Shown here: positions 8,626 through 18,444 of the stretch, piece after piece | How positions within the stretch are numbered: the first letter of the stretch is position 1 | Layout of the letters: each line of letters opens with the position of its first letter | From: Agaricicola taiwanensis | GTDB lineage: Bacteria; Pseudomonadota; Alphaproteobacteria; Rhizobiales; Methylopilaceae | Assembly (NCBI RefSeq): GCF_014635245.1 | Contig: NZ_BMCP01000002.1 | Location: 186,001-250,000, forward strand | Length of the DNA stretch: 64,000 nt | Direction: 5' to 3' | The notes under the pieces: generated by a model | The model's database searches: none | Told to the model about the DNA's origin: nothing | Seen by the model: the letters and a program-made list of their open reading frames with translations, nothing else | Position numbers and translations under genes: made by a program

Positions 8626-9636
8626 TCAGCCAAGCCGCGTGACAAGGCGCGCGATCACACTTTCGACCGTTTCACCATCAGCACGGGCGGCAAAGCTGAG
8701 CGCCATGCGATGCTTAAGGATCGGGGTCGCCAGAGCGGCGACATCGTCGATGGAGGGAGCGAAGCGGCCCTGCAGCAGGGCGCGGCCACGCACGGCGAGC
8801 ATCAAGGCCTGACTGGCACGAGGACCCGGCCCCCAACTGATCAGATTGGCGATCTCCTTCGGGGCGTCCTCGGGACGGGCGGAGCGAACGAGATCGATGA
8901 TGGCGTCCACCACGCTGTCACCCACCGGCACCCGGCGCACCAGTCGCTGCGCCGTCTGGAGTGATTCCGCGGTCATGACCGGCACGGGCTTGACGTCTTC
9001 GATGCCCGTCGTCTCCAGCACGATGCGGCGCTCGGCGTCACGATCGGGATAGGTGATGTCGATCTGCATCAGGAAGCGGTCGAGCTGCGCTTCCGGCAAT
9101 GGGTAGGTGCCTTCCTGCTCCAGCGGGTTCTGGGTCGCGAGCACATGGAAGGGGCGTGGCAAGTCATGGCGCTGGCCCGCCACGGTGACATGATGCTCCT
9201 GCATGGCCTGCAGCAGGGCCGACTGGGTGCGGGGGCTGGCGCGGTTGATCTCGTCCGCCATGAGGAGCTGGGCGAAGATCGGACCACGCACGAAGCGGAA
9301 GCTGCGGCGCCCATCCGCCTGTTCCTCCAGCACCTCGGCACCCAGGATGTCCGACGGCATCAGATCGGGCGTGAACTGGACGCGGCGGGCATCCAGCCCC
9401 AAAACAGTGCCCATGGTTTCGACCAGCTTGGTCTTTGCAAGGCCCGGCACGCCGACGAGAAGGCCATGTCCGCCGCAGAGAACAGTGAGGAGCGCGTGAT
9501 CCACCACATCCGCCTGCCCGAAGATGACGGAATGGATCGCGTCCCGCGCCTGTTCGATTTCGGCGACGGCGGTCTCCGCCGCGCGGGCAATCATGGTATC
9601 GAGGGATTCGGCAGTGTCGGTCGCGTTACGCGTCAT
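8626..9636 (-). CDS. MoxR family AAA+ ATPase
   Basis: A 336-aa AAA+ chaperone-like ATPase. Walker A is GVPGLAKT (residues 62-69) and Walker B is LLMADEIN near residue 128, followed by the MoxR signature RASPRTQSALLQAMQE. Sensor and arginine-finger regions follow (VLATQNPLEQEGTYPLPEAQ, DRFLMQ). First gene of the four-gene minus-strand operon (moxR, DUF58, DUF4159, 691-aa protein). The operon type is linked by family knowledge to envelope assembly, oxidative stress or metal insertion into vWA proteins. The promoter must lie in 9637-9771, shared with the divergent DUF1285 gene. Confidence 0.95.
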   Translation of the reverse strand: MTRNATDTAESLDTMIARAAETAVAEIEQARDAIHSVIFGQADVVDHALLTVLCGGHGLLVGVPGLAKTKLVETMGTVLGLDARRVQFTPDLMPSDILGAEVLEEQADGRRSFRFVRGPIFAQLLMADEINRASPRTQSALLQAMQEHHVTVAGQRHDLPRPFHVLATQNPLEQEGTYPLPEAQLDRFLMQIDITYPDRDAERRIVLETTGIEDVKPVPVMTAESLQTAQRLVRRVPVGDSVVDAIIDLVRSARPEDAPKEIANLISWGPGPRASQALMLAVRGRALLQGRFAPSIDDVAALATPILKHRMALSFAARADGETVESVIARLVTRLG

Positions 9637-9771
9637 AAGCCGGCCTTCCGCATGCGCTTTTCGGCGCTAAATATCCAAGGAGCGAGAGCGTCCGATCCAA
9701 CCATACTGGGTCTGGCTCGAAGATAGGCTACCTTTCGCATTGCAACCTGCCAAAGGGAAAGCGGCAAGAGC

Positions 9772-10392
9772 GTGACAAAGAGCGGTCAAGCTGACGTGAA
9801 CGATACCAGTACCAAGGATGTTCCCGGCGCATTGGACGCGCTGGTGGCGGCTGCGCAAGGCGCCAAGGGCAAGCCTCCGGTCCATCTCTGGAATCCGTCG
9901 TTCTGCGGCGCCATCGACATGCGCATCGCCGCTGACGGTACCTGGTTTTATCAGGGCACGCCCATCGGGCGCCAGGCGCTGGTGCAGCTCTTTGCCTCTG
10001 TTTTGAAGTATGAAGCGGAAGAAGGCCGCCATGTGCTGGTGACGCCTGTGGAGAAAGTCGCCATCGAGGTGGAGGACGCGCCATTCCTTGCCGTGGAGAT
10101 GCGCCGTGAGGAAGGAGATGAGCCGCGGATCGCCTTCCGCACCAATGTCGACGACTGGGTTTTGGCCGATGCCGAGCACCCGCTCACCTTCGAGCGCGAC
10201 GCCGAGGGCGGGATCAAGCCCTATCTCCTGGTGCGCCACGGGCTGCGGGCCCTTGTGTCCCGCGCTCTGATGTATGATCTGGTGGACCTCGGCGAGGTGA
10301 AGAATATCGAGGGTGTGGAATCGCTTGCGCTGACCTCTTGCGGTGCAGATTTCGTCATCGCACCCGCTTCTGAGATGGATTCACCCTCTTGA
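9772..10392 (+). CDS. DUF1285 domain-containing protein
   Basis: A 206-aa cytosolic protein of the DUF1285 family. The conserved start of the domain is visible (HLWNPSFCGAIDMRIAADGT, then WFYQGTPIGRQALVQLFASV). The start is GTG 9772 with a purine-rich upstream site. It is first of a four-gene plus-strand operon (DUF1285, NUDIX, DUF6111, cca) found widely in Hyphomicrobiales, and its stop overlaps the next start in TTGA. Function unknown. Confidence 0.88.
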   Translation: MTKSGQADVNDTSTKDVPGALDALVAAAQGAKGKPPVHLWNPSFCGAIDMRIAADGTWFYQGTPIGRQALVQLFASVLKYEAEEGRHVLVTPVEKVAIEVEDAPFLAVEMRREEGDEPRIAFRTNVDDWVLADAEHPLTFERDAEGGIKPYLLVRHGLRALVSRALMYDLVDLGEVKNIEGVESLALTSCGADFVIAPASEMDSPS

Positions 10393-11048
10393 GCGAAGTT
10401 GAGTCGCCGCAACGTTTTTCCGGTCGGGACTTTCCCGGTTTCGCCCGCAGCCGGCTCCAAGCCGATCCGCCGCCGGTTCCGGACGATGATGTATTGCCGC
10501 CGGCCGGCGACCACGTGCTTTCGCCCGGCATGGTGGAGTTCATGCGCGCACAGCCGGCACGGGCAGCCGCCGTGCTCATCCCGGTGGTCGCCCGACCGGA
10601 TGAGCTCACGGTTCTCCTCACCACCCGGACCAGCCATCTGCCGACCCATGCCGGTCAGATCGCCTTTCCCGGCGGCAAGATGGATGAGGCGGACGACAGC
10701 CCGCTGGCGACTGCCCTGCGGGAGGCGGAGGAGGAGGTCGGGCTCGACCGGCGCCATGTGACACCGCTAGGCTACTGCGACCTTTACCAGACCGGCAGCG
10801 GTTTTCGCATCGTCCCGGTCGTTGGTCTCGTCTCCCCGGCGATGACGCTGACCATCAACCCGCAGGAGGTGAAGGACGTGTTCGAGGTTCCTCTCCGCTT
10901 CCTGATGGAGGCGGCAAACCACCAGACCCATTCACGGATATGGAAGGGCATCGAGCGGCACTATCTGGCGATCCCTTACGGCGAACGGTACATCTGGGGC
11001 ATTACGGCGGGCATTATCCGCAATTTCCATGATCGGCTCCTTACCTGA
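10389..11048 (+). CDS. CoA pyrophosphatase, NUDIX family (NudL-like)
   Basis: A 219-aa NUDIX hydrolase of the CoA-pyrophosphatase type. The family signature precedes the Nudix box: LPTHAGQIAFPGG, then KMDEADDSPLATALREAEEE, ending VGL. The box glutamates are all present. It would cleave CoA to 3',5'-ADP and 4'-phosphopantetheine. The start is a TTG overlapping the previous stop, consistent with translational coupling; a later start is not excluded because the first 60 residues are less conserved. Confidence 0.88.
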   Translation: MSEVESPQRFSGRDFPGFARSRLQADPPPVPDDDVLPPAGDHVLSPGMVEFMRAQPARAAAVLIPVVARPDELTVLLTTRTSHLPTHAGQIAFPGGKMDEADDSPLATALREAEEEVGLDRRHVTPLGYCDLYQTGSGFRIVPVVGLVSPAMTLTINPQEVKDVFEVPLRFLMEAANHQTHSRIWKGIERHYLAIPYGERYIWGITAGIIRNFHDRLLT

Positions 11049-11321
11049 ATGCTACGTGTCGTCCTGATCCAACTCGCCCTGTTCCTGCTGCCCTTCGCGG
11101 TTTTCGTGCTTTGGCGCCTTCTGCGCCGCCGGCAGATGCGTGACGGCATGAACGTGAAAGTGCTCTTCTTTTCGGCCATGGCGGGCGCGGTGCTCTCGAT
11201 CGCCTTCCTCATCGTCTTCGGGCAAGGAGATGCCGCTCCTCCCGGCGCGCGCTATGTGCCGCCGCATATGGAGAATGGCACCTATGTGCCGGGGCGCTTC
11301 CTGCCGCCGGAGGATCGATGA
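11049..11321 (+). CDS. DUF6111 family small membrane protein
   Basis: A 90-aa protein with two predicted membrane helices (about residues 4-22 and 40-59) separated by an RLLRRRQMRDG basic loop, and a short P/G-rich tail ending VPGRFLPPEDR, typical of DUF6111. Its ATG directly abuts the previous stop codon and its stop overlaps cca by 4 nt. Function unknown; it is almost always found next to cca in this order. Confidence 0.85.
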   Translation: MLRVVLIQLALFLLPFAVFVLWRLLRRRQMRDGMNVKVLFFSAMAGAVLSIAFLIVFGQGDAAPPGARYVPPHMENGTYVPGRFLPPEDR

Positions 11322-12544
11322 ACGACCCGCGCAGCGCTCTCGACGATCCCGCAGTCAGCTGCGTCCTTGCCGTCCTTGATGGCGATGGCGAGGAGGCGCG
11401 TATCGTCGGAGGGGCGGTGCGCAACCTTCTGCGGGGGCAGCCGGTGGAGGATTTCGACATCGCCACCAGTGCTGTGCCGCAGGACGTCATGCGGCGAGCC
11501 GAGGCTGCCGGCATCAAAGCCATCCCGACCGGCATCGACCACGGAACGGTCACGCTGGTCGTGAAGGGACGGCCCTTTGAGGTCACGACGCTGCGGCGGG
11601 ACACGGAGACGGATGGACGCCACGCAACCGTCGTGTTTGGGCGCGACTGGGCCGAAGATGCGCAGCGCCGCGACTTCACCTTCAACGCCCTGTCCATGGA
11701 TCGTCACGGGGTGGTTCACGATACGACAGGGGGGCAGGCGGATCTTGAAGCGGGAAAGGTCCGCTTCATCGGGGATGCAAGGCAGCGCATTCGCGAGGAC
11801 TACCTCCGCAGCCTTCGCTTCTTTCGCTTTCATGCCTCCTACGGCCGGGGCGCCCTGGATGAGGCGGGACTGTCAGCCGTCATCGCCGAGCGGGAAGGAC
11901 TGACCCGGCTGTCGCGTGAGCGCATCCGCAGCGAACTCATGAAACTTCTCATCGCTCCCGGCGCGGTGGACACGATCGCAGTGATGGCTGGAACGGGCAT
12001 TCTGGGCCGGCTGCTGGGCGGGGTGCCGCGGGTATCACGGCTGGGTGCGATGACTCGTGTGGAAACGCACGCTGGCCTCAAACCCGATGCCCTGCGGCGA
12101 TTGGGGGCGCTGTTCGTTGGGGTGACCGAAGACGCCGATCGTCTGCGCGAACGGTTGCGACTTTCCAACCGGGACCATGCCGCGCTTCTGGCACTCGGCG
12201 ATGGTGTCCCGCCGGTCCGCCGCGTTGGCCAGAGTTCGGTGGAGTGGCGGCGGCTGGCCTATGGCTTTGGCGCCGAGGCCTTCCAGGCGCGGGTGCTTGC
12301 CGCTTGGGCGGCCGAAGGCGGCGCGGACGATAGAGCGTGGCGCGACGTGTGGGATTTTGCCTCCCGCTACCAGCCGCCACTCTTGCCATGGACTGGGGGC
12401 GATCTTATTGCGCGGGGGCTTGCGGGCGCCGAGGTGGGGCAGGGATTGCGCCGCCTGGAAGAGGCCTGGATCGAGGCCGATTTTTCGAGTGAGCCTCGAA
12501 TCTTAGGGCAGCTTCTTGAGAAGGCGATTCCGACGCGACGCTAG
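11318..12544 (+). CDS. cca: CCA tRNA nucleotidyltransferase / poly(A) polymerase family
   Basis: A 408-aa class II nucleotidyltransferase that adds or repairs the 3' CCA end of tRNAs. The head domain has IVGGAVRN (residues 29-36) and the catalytic DFD (45-47). It is followed by RRDFTFNALSMD (motif C) and the motif D/E region (IREDYLRSLRFFRFHASYG). The length and C-terminal tail fit the alphaproteobacterial form. Last gene of the operon; it ends 7 bp from the convergent hemF. Confidence 0.93.
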   Translation: MNDPRSALDDPAVSCVLAVLDGDGEEARIVGGAVRNLLRGQPVEDFDIATSAVPQDVMRRAEAAGIKAIPTGIDHGTVTLVVKGRPFEVTTLRRDTETDGRHATVVFGRDWAEDAQRRDFTFNALSMDRHGVVHDTTGGQADLEAGKVRFIGDARQRIREDYLRSLRFFRFHASYGRGALDEAGLSAVIAEREGLTRLSRERIRSELMKLLIAPGAVDTIAVMAGTGILGRLLGGVPRVSRLGAMTRVETHAGLKPDALRRLGALFVGVTEDADRLRERLRLSNRDHAALLALGDGVPPVRRVGQSSVEWRRLAYGFGAEAFQARVLAAWAAEGGADDRAWRDVWDFASRYQPPLLPWTGGDLIARGLAGAEVGQGLRRLEEAWIEADFSSEPRILGQLLEKAIPTRR

Positions 12545-12551
12545 CCTCGCG

Positions 12552-13439
12552 TCAGGGCCATTTCACCAGTGGCGGCATGGACGAGAGAATCGAATTCACA
12601 TTGCCGCCGGTCTTCAGGCCGAAGATCGTGCCGCGATCATAGAGCAGATTGAATTCCACATAGCGGCCCCGTCGGACCAGTTGCTCGTCACGATCGGCAT
12701 CGGTCCAGGGCGTGGCCACATTCCGCCGCACCAGCCGCGGGTAGATGTCGCGAAAGGCGCGGCCGACGTCGCGGGTGAAAGCGAAATCCGCCTCCCAGTC
12801 TCCGGTGTCGTGCCAGTCGAAGAAGATGCCGCCGATGCCGCGCGGCTCATTGCGATGCTTCAGGTGGAAATAGTCGTCGCACCACTGCTTGTAGCGCGGA
12901 TAATCGGCAACGTGGTGGGCTTCGCACACGTGTTTCAGCGCGGCGTGGAAGTCGGCCGAATCAGGATCCTCCTGTGTCCGCCGGCGATCAAGCACGGGCG
13001 TCAGGTCGGCACCGCCTCCAAACCAGGCCTTGGTCGTGACCACGAAGCGTGTGTTCATGTGCACGGCCGGCACATGGGGGTTCCAAGGGTGGGCGATGAG
13101 CGAGATGCCGGAAGCCCAGAACCGCGGATCATCGGCGGCGCCGGGGATCTGAGCGCGGAATTCAGGTGCGAATTCGCCATGGACGGTGGAGCAGTGAACA
13201 CCGACCTTTTCGAAGAGGCAGCCCGACATCATGGACATGACGCCGCCACCGCCCGGCGCTCCGGAATGATCCGTCCGCTCCCACGGCGTGCGTTTGAAGC
13301 GCCCGGCTGCGCCTTGCGCGGTGGGAAGCCGGGACGTCTCATCCTCCAGGGCTTCGAAGGATGCGCAGATGCCGTCGCGCAGCTCCTCGAACCAGGTCCG
13401 TGCCCGTTCCTGCCGCTCTACCAGATCATCCGCGTTCAT
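12552..13439 (-). CDS. hemF: oxygen-dependent coproporphyrinogen-III oxidase
   Basis: A 295-aa aerobic coproporphyrinogen-III oxidase of heme synthesis, which decarboxylates coproporphyrinogen III to protoporphyrinogen IX using O2. Clear family blocks: [33 protein letters not shown], and the C-terminal [20 protein letters not shown]. The start at 13439 has GGAGG 6 nt upstream and lies inside the end of trmL (14-nt overlap), so the two are co-translated. The placement beside petABC fits heme supply for cytochromes b and c1. Confidence 0.96.
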   Translation of the reverse strand: MNADDLVERQERARTWFEELRDGICASFEALEDETSRLPTAQGAAGRFKRTPWERTDHSGAPGGGGVMSMMSGCLFEKVGVHCSTVHGEFAPEFRAQIPGAADDPRFWASGISLIAHPWNPHVPAVHMNTRFVVTTKAWFGGGADLTPVLDRRRTQEDPDSADFHAALKHVCEAHHVADYPRYKQWCDDYFHLKHRNEPRGIGGIFFDWHDTGDWEADFAFTRDVGRAFRDIYPRLVRRNVATPWTDADRDEQLVRRGRYVEFNLLYDRGTIFGLKTGGNVNSILSSMPPLVKWP

Positions 13440-13908
13440 CGGTTGCCTCCATTCGGGGGTAGCCCCCTGTTTGCCGCAGCGCTTCGCCCAGCACCAGTGC
13501 GCCCGCCACCGCGACATTGAGCGAGCGCAGGGCAGGGCGCATGGGCACCACCACGCGAAGATCGCAGATGTCGTGAACGTCGTCGGGGACACCTGCTGTC
13601 TCGCGCCCCACCATGAGAATGTCGGTGGGATGATAGGCCGCTTCGGTGTGGCTGAGATCGCCGCGTGTCGTCAGCAGCACAAGACGGTGGCCCGTCTCTC
13701 TCCGCCAGGAATCAAATGCGGCGAAGGAGGCATGACGGGTCAGGTCGACGAGGCCCAGATAATCCATGCCGGCGCGGCGAAAGGTGCGGTCCGAAGTATA
13801 GAAGCCGGCGGGCTCGATCAGGTCGATCGCCACCCCCAGGCACGCTCCCAAGCGCATGAGGGTTCCGGCGTTCTGTGGGATGTCGGGCTGATAGAGGGCG
13901 AGACGCAT
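13426..13908 (-). CDS. trmL: tRNA (cytidine(34)-2'-O)-methyltransferase
   Basis: A 160-aa SPOUT-fold RNA methyltransferase. It begins [20 protein letters not shown] and carries the knot motifs [11 protein letters not shown] and [20 protein letters not shown] that form the SAM pocket. The length is that of TrmL, which 2'-O-methylates the wobble base of tRNA-Leu isoacceptors. It is divergent from petA, 188 bp apart, and upstream of hemF in one operon. Confidence 0.93.
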   Translation of the reverse strand: MRLALYQPDIPQNAGTLMRLGACLGVAIDLIEPAGFYTSDRTFRRAGMDYLGLVDLTRHASFAAFDSWRRETGHRLVLLTTRGDLSHTEAAYHPTDILMVGRETAGVPDDVHDICDLRVVVPMRPALRSLNVAVAGALVLGEALRQTGGYPRMEATDERG

Positions 13909-14096
13909 GCGCGAAACCTATCCCCGGCGCTTTGGATAAGGCGTGCGACATGGTGTCGTCCGGCGCGTGGCGCTATGGACATTTTGACCTAGGCGGTGCC
14001 ACAAACCGAGCATGTTTCCGGGCGTTTGCGCGCCGGTGCCATCCTCTATTGGCAGCCAGATGCCCGGACGAACCTACACTTGCCAAGGTGACCGAC

Positions 14097-14666
14097 GTGG
14101 CCACGACCCATCCCGAGACCTCCGCCGAACCCACCCGCCGCGATTTCCTGTACATCGCGACAGGAGCCGTTGGTGCCATCGGCGTCGCCGCCACCGTCTG
14201 GCCGTTCATCGACCAGATGAATCCGGACGCATCGACGCTGGCCCTTGCCTCGCTCGACTTCGATGTCAGCCAGGTGGCCGAGGGGCAGGCGATCACGGTG
14301 AAATGGCGCGGCAAACCGGTCTTCATCCGCCACCGCACCGCCAAGGAGATCGAAGAGGCCAACGCCGTGCAGCCGAACGAGCTGCCCGATCCGCTGGCCC
14401 GCAACGAGAACCTCGAGGCGGACGCCCCGGCGACCGACGCCAACCGCGCGGCGGCGGGCAAGGAAAACTGGATCATCATGCTCGGCAACTGCACGCATCT
14501 TGGTTGTGTGCCGGTTGGGCTGTCCGGCGATTTCGGCGGCTGGTTCTGCCCCTGCCACGGTTCGCACTACGACACGGCGGGCCGTATTCGCAGGGGGCCG
14601 GCGCCGGAAAATCTGCATATTCCGCCGTATGCCTTCACCAATGACACCACCATCCGCATCGGCTGA
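14097..14666 (+). CDS. petA: ubiquinol-cytochrome c reductase iron-sulfur subunit (Rieske)
   Basis: A 189-aa Rieske protein of the bc1 complex. TRRDFL at residues 13-18 followed by a membrane helix forms the uncleaved Tat anchor. The 2Fe-2S cluster ligands are in CTHLGC (132-137) and CPCHGSH (151-157), with GP (168-169) forming the proline loop. I chose the GTG at 14097 because AAGG lies 8 nt upstream; the GTG at 14088 would add three residues. petA, petB and petC run in one direction with 20-35 nt gaps. Electrons pass from ubiquinol through the cluster to cytochrome c1. Confidence 0.95.
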   Translation: MATTHPETSAEPTRRDFLYIATGAVGAIGVAATVWPFIDQMNPDASTLALASLDFDVSQVAEGQAITVKWRGKPVFIRHRTAKEIEEANAVQPNELPDPLARNENLEADAPATDANRAAAGKENWIIMLGNCTHLGCVPVGLSGDFGGWFCPCHGSHYDTAGRIRRGPAPENLHIPPYAFTNDTTIRIG

Positions 14667-14700
14667 CGACGCGTAGAACCTCAAGCGAGACGAGACAGCG

Positions 14701-15987
14701 ATGAGCGGACACTCGACCTATCAGCCCTCCCATCCCGCAGCCCGCTGGCTGGAAGACCGGCTCCCGATCCTGAGCCTGGCCCATGCCAGCGCGGTGGCCT
14801 ATCCGACGCCCCGGAACCTCAACTACTTCTGGACCTTCGGCGCAATCCTGACCTTCATGCTGGTCGTGCAGATCGTCACCGGCGTCGTACTCGCCATGCA
14901 CTACACGGCGCATGTCTCCATGGCGTTCGATTCGGTCGAGCGCATCATGCGCGACGTCAATTACGGCTGGCTGATCCGCTACATGCACGCCAACGGCGCA
15001 TCGATGTTCTTCATCGCCGTCTACATCCACATGTTCCGCAGCATGTACTACGGCTCCTACAAGGCGCCGCGCGAAGTGCTGTGGATCCTCGGCGTCATCA
15101 TCTTCCTTCTCATGATGGCCACTGCCTTCATGGGCTATGTGCTTCCCTGGGGCCAGATGAGCTTCTGGGGCGCGACCGTGATCACCAACCTGTTCTCGGC
15201 GCTGCCTATCGTTGGCGAATATATCGTGCAGCTTCTGTGGGGCGGCTTCTCCGTCGACAATCCGACGCTCAACCGCTTCTTCTCGCTGCACTATCTCCTG
15301 CCGTTCATGATCGCCGGCGTCGTCGTCCTACACATCTGGGCGCTGCATCACGTGGGCCAGAACAACCCGGCGGGCATCGAGCCGAAGTCGAAGGACGACA
15401 CCGTGCCCTTCACACCCTATGCGACCGTCAAGGACGTGTTCGCGACGGTGTGCTTCATGATCTTCTTCGCCTGGTTCCTGTTCTACACGCCGAACTACCT
15501 CGGCCATGCCGACAACTATGTCCCCGCCAATCCGCTGGTGACACCCGCGCACATCGTGCCGGAATGGTACTTCCTGCCGTTCTACGCGATCCTGCGCGCC
15601 ATTCCGTCCAAGCTCGGCGGCGTGATTGCCATGTTCGGCGCCATCGCGGTGCTCTTCGTTCTGCCCTGGCTCGACACCTCCAAGGTGCGTTCGGCCGCAT
15701 ACCGTCCGCTGTTCCGTCAGTTCTTCTGGATCTTCGGGGCTGTCTGCATCCTTCTCGGCTGGCTCGGTGCCAAGCCGGCGGAAGGCATCTATGTGGTGCT
15801 TTCGCGCATCGCGACCTTCTACTACTTCTTCCACTTCTTGGTGATTTTGCCGCTGCTCGGCTTCCTTGAAAAGCCGCGGCCGCTTCCCGCATCGATTGCG
15901 GATTCGGTGCTCTCCAAGAAGAAATTGTTCGGTGGCGGGACCGCTCGTCTCGGCGGCGCGACCGCTGCTCCCGATACCAAGGCGTGA
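14701..15987 (+). CDS. petB: cytochrome b of the bc1 complex
   Basis: A 428-aa cytochrome b with eight expected membrane helices and two pairs of heme-binding histidines in helices II and IV ([25 protein letters not shown]). The PEWY motif of the Qo site is visible ([15 protein letters not shown]), as is [12 protein letters not shown]. The length is that of separate, unfused cytochrome b; some relatives have a fused b/c1 (fbcH), not seen here. It sits between petA and petC. Confidence 0.97.
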   Translation: MSGHSTYQPSHPAARWLEDRLPILSLAHASAVAYPTPRNLNYFWTFGAILTFMLVVQIVTGVVLAMHYTAHVSMAFDSVERIMRDVNYGWLIRYMHANGASMFFIAVYIHMFRSMYYGSYKAPREVLWILGVIIFLLMMATAFMGYVLPWGQMSFWGATVITNLFSALPIVGEYIVQLLWGGFSVDNPTLNRFFSLHYLLPFMIAGVVVLHIWALHHVGQNNPAGIEPKSKDDTVPFTPYATVKDVFATVCFMIFFAWFLFYTPNYLGHADNYVPANPLVTPAHIVPEWYFLPFYAILRAIPSKLGGVIAMFGAIAVLFVLPWLDTSKVRSAAYRPLFRQFFWIFGAVCILLGWLGAKPAEGIYVVLSRIATFYYFFHFLVILPLLGFLEKPRPLPASIADSVLSKKKLFGGGTARLGGATAAPDTKA

Positions 15988-16010
15988 CGTTAGGTCGAGG
16001 AACGAAAATT

Positions 16011-16892
16011 ATGTCGCTTCGCATCACCCTCGCTCTTAGCGCCGCGCTTCTCGCCTCGGCGTCCTTGACCTCGGCTCCGGCCGTGGCCGCGGAAGGAACC
16101 CCGCATCCTCCGCAGGAGGAGTGGAGCTTCTCCGGTCCGTTCGGCGGCTTCGATCGGGCTCAGCTTCAGCGCGGCTTCAAGGTCTATCGCGAGGTCTGTG
16201 CCTCGTGCCACGGCCTCAACCGCGTCGCGTTCCGCAATCTCGGCGAGCCCGGTGGCCCGGAATTCTCCGAGGCTCAGATCACGGCGCTCGCCGCCGAGTA
16301 TCAGATAACCGATGGTCCGGGCGAGGACGGCGAGATGTTCGATCGCCCGGGACGTCCGTCCGACCGTTTCCCGCCGATCTATCCCAACGAGCAAGCGGCG
16401 GCTGCCGCCAACGGCAAGGCTCCGCCGGATCTGTCGCTGATCGCCAAGGCGCGCACCTACGAGCGCGGCTTTCCCTTGTTCATCCTCGACATCTTCACGC
16501 AGTACCAGACCCAGGGGCCGGACTATATCCACGCGCTCCTGACGGGCTACACGGAGCCGCCGCAGGGCTTCGAGGTGCCGGCGGGCACCCACTACAATGC
16601 CTATTTCCCTGGGCACGTCATCGCCATGGCAAAGCCGCTCAGCGATGGTCAGGTGACCTATGACGACAACGCGCCGGCGACGGTCGACCAATATGCGCGC
16701 GACGTCACGGCCTTCCTGATGTGGGCGGCCGAGCCGCACATGGAACAGCGCAAGCGCATCGGCTTCCAGGTCATGATCTTCCTGATCGGCTTCGCCCTGC
16801 TGCTCTACTTCACGAAGAAGAAGATCTGGCACGAGGTGGAGAAGCCGCGTGAGATCGCCGAGGGCAAGGACCCTGCGCAGACCTCGCTTTGA
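16011..16892 (+). CDS. petC: cytochrome c1
   Basis: A 293-aa cytochrome c1. A Sec signal peptide (about residues 1-27, ending PAVAAEG) leads to a periplasmic domain with the heme-attachment motif CASCH at residues 63-67. The C-terminal anchor helix (GFQVMIFLIGFALLLYF) precedes a KKKIW basic patch. The start at ATG 16011 has GAGGAACG upstream; the in-frame GTG 27 nt earlier overlaps the petB end and gives no signal peptide. A strong terminator follows. Confidence 0.96.
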   Translation: MSLRITLALSAALLASASLTSAPAVAAEGTPHPPQEEWSFSGPFGGFDRAQLQRGFKVYREVCASCHGLNRVAFRNLGEPGGPEFSEAQITALAAEYQITDGPGEDGEMFDRPGRPSDRFPPIYPNEQAAAAANGKAPPDLSLIAKARTYERGFPLFILDIFTQYQTQGPDYIHALLTGYTEPPQGFEVPAGTHYNAYFPGHVIAMAKPLSDGQVTYDDNAPATVDQYARDVTAFLMWAAEPHMEQRKRIGFQVMIFLIGFALLLYFTKKKIWHEVEKPREIAEGKDPAQTSL

Positions 16893-16906
16893 TAGCAAGC
16901 ATTTGA

Positions 16907-16928
16907 AAAGGGCCCCTCGGGGCCCTTT
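16907..16928 (+). terminator. Rho-independent terminator of petABC
   Basis: A perfect 10-bp stem (AAAGGGCCCC/GGGGCCCTTT) with a 2-nt loop about 15 nt after the petC stop, followed by CCTTT. Confidence 0.8.
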
Positions 16929-17001
16929 CCTTTAAGGGCTTGCTCTTCATTCCCTGCCAGTCATCGCGCATGATGCGAGAGACGACGTCCAGAGAGGTTC
17001 C

Positions 17002-17523
17002 GTGACAGATCTTTCCTCGCTGATCCGCGCTATCCCCGATTATCCCAAGCCGGGGATTGTCTTTCGCGACATCACCACGCTTCTTCGGGATCGTGACGGG
17101 TTGAGGGACACGATCGATGCGCTGGCGGGCCCCTATCGTGGCGTGGCGATCGATCTGGTAGCCGGCGTCGAGGCGCGTGGCTTCATTCTCGGCGGTGCGG
17201 TGGCTCACGCCCTCGGCGCGGGCTTCGTGCCGATCCGCAAGAAGGGAAAACTGCCGCACGTGGTGCTGGCGCAGGAGTATGCGCTGGAATATGGCGTCGA
17301 CGCCATCGAAGTGCATGCGGATGCCATCGGCCCGGGGCAAAGGGTGCTTCTGGTCGATGATCTCATCGCGACCGGCGGGACAGCAGAGGCGGCGCTCTCA
17401 TTGATCCAGCGCTCGGGTGGTGACTGTCATGCCGCCGCCTTCGTGATTGACCTTGAGGAATTGGGAGGTTCGGCCCGGCTTCGGAAGCACGATGTGGCCG
17501 TCCACAGCCTGCTGTCGTTCTAG
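17002..17523 (+). CDS. apt: adenine phosphoribosyltransferase
   Basis: A 173-aa type I phosphoribosyltransferase that salvages adenine to AMP with PRPP. The start is GTG 17002 ([19 protein letters not shown], typical of Apt). The flexible-loop region is KKGKLPH and the PRPP motif is [16 protein letters not shown]. It overlaps the convergent MaoC gene by 4 bp at the 3' end. Confidence 0.95.
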   Translation: MTDLSSLIRAIPDYPKPGIVFRDITTLLRDRDGLRDTIDALAGPYRGVAIDLVAGVEARGFILGGAVAHALGAGFVPIRKKGKLPHVVLAQEYALEYGVDAIEVHADAIGPGQRVLLVDDLIATGGTAEAALSLIQRSGGDCHAAAFVIDLEELGGSARLRKHDVAVHSLLSF

Positions 17524-17990
17524 CCGCGGCTCTCGACGAAGACCTTGCCGAAGAAGGAGAAGATCTCCTCGTTGTCCTGATTGGTCGCAAAGCCCCGGTG
17601 ATGCAGGATGCCCCAGCCCGGCCGCCGCTCCGAGCGCCTGACCTCCAACACCTCGACGCCATAGGTCAGGACATCGCCGGGACGCACAGGTTTGGTCCAG
17701 CGCATGTTGGTGAAACCGGGGGAGGGGCCAAGGCGACCCATGGCCTCGCCTTTCGCCGCGCGCATGGCGGCAAGTTCCTGCATATATTCCACATTAAGCC
17801 GCATCCAGATGGCGGCGGTGTGCCAGCCGGAGGCAATGAGGCCTTTGAAATGGCTTCGCTTCGCAGCCTCGGGATCGATGTGGAAGGGCTGCGGATCGTG
17901 GGCGCTGGCAAAGGTGATGATGTCTTCGGCGGTGAAGTGGTAGTTGCCGAGGATCACGCGGTCGCCGGGATGAAATTCCTCAAGAAACAT
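17520..17990 (-). CDS. MaoC family dehydratase (second of pair)
   Basis: A 156-aa hot-dog fold protein of the MaoC/R-specific enoyl-CoA hydratase type. The hydratase signature is readable: [20 protein letters not shown] followed by IASGWH, which contains the catalytic Asp and His. GGGAG precedes the ATG. It overlaps the previous MaoC gene by 11 nt and shares about a third of its residues with it, so this is probably a tandem duplication that diverged. The substrate is unknown. Confidence 0.85.
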   Translation of the reverse strand: MFLEEFHPGDRVILGNYHFTAEDIITFASAHDPQPFHIDPEAAKRSHFKGLIASGWHTAAIWMRLNVEYMQELAAMRAAKGEAMGRLGPSPGFTNMRWTKPVRPGDVLTYGVEVLEVRRSERRPGWGILHHRGFATNQDNEEIFSFFGKVFVESRG

Positions 17991-18444
17991 GAGCGTCTCC
18001 CGTTCCGCGGCGCCCGATCATCATGACGTTTTCCTGCGTCATGACGACCTCGCCCTTCTGGTTCAGAAGTTCGAACAGGAATCCGACAAAACCCATGTCC
18101 GGCCGGCTTTGCGAAAGGCGCGCTTCCAGCGTCGTCCGTCGGACACTGAGCGTGTCGCCGGGGCGGACCGGCTTCAGCCACTTCACCTCCTTGACGCCGG
18201 GTGCACCCATGGAGGCGCTGTCCTTCAGCATGTGGTCGACATTGAGCCGCATCAGGATACAGATGGTGTGCCAGCCGGATGCGGCGAGACCGCCGAGCAT
18301 GGTATTCGCCGTCGCGGCCTCATCCAGATGCATGGGCTGGGGATCGTAAAGCGTGGCGAAGGCAGTGATTTCTTCGCGCGTGATGGTGCGGGCGCCGTAG
18401 CTGACGATCTCGCCGGGTGTGAAATCCTCGTAGCAGACCGTCAT
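17980..18444 (-). CDS. MaoC family dehydratase (first of pair)
   Basis: A 154-aa MaoC-type hot-dog protein. The motif region is DPQPMHLDEAATANTMLGGL followed by AASGWHT; the Asp and His of the hydratase site are present. The VRPGDTL motif follows, as in its neighbour. It overlaps endonuclease V by 4 nt upstream and the second MaoC gene by 11 nt downstream. The two hot-dog proteins may form a heterodimer, as occurs with some paired MaoC genes; that is inference. Confidence 0.85.
   Translation of the reverse strand: MTVCYEDFTPGEIVSYGARTITREEITAFATLYDPQPMHLDEAATANTMLGGLAASGWHTICILMRLNVDHMLKDSASMGAPGVKEVKWLKPVRPGDTLSVRRTTLEARLSQSRPDMGFVGFLFELLNQKGEVVMTQENVMMIGRRGTGDAHVS

Noticed and set aside
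15990..16898. A 302-codon open frame opposite petC
   Set aside because: Covers petC exactly in antisense; no domain and no start signal.
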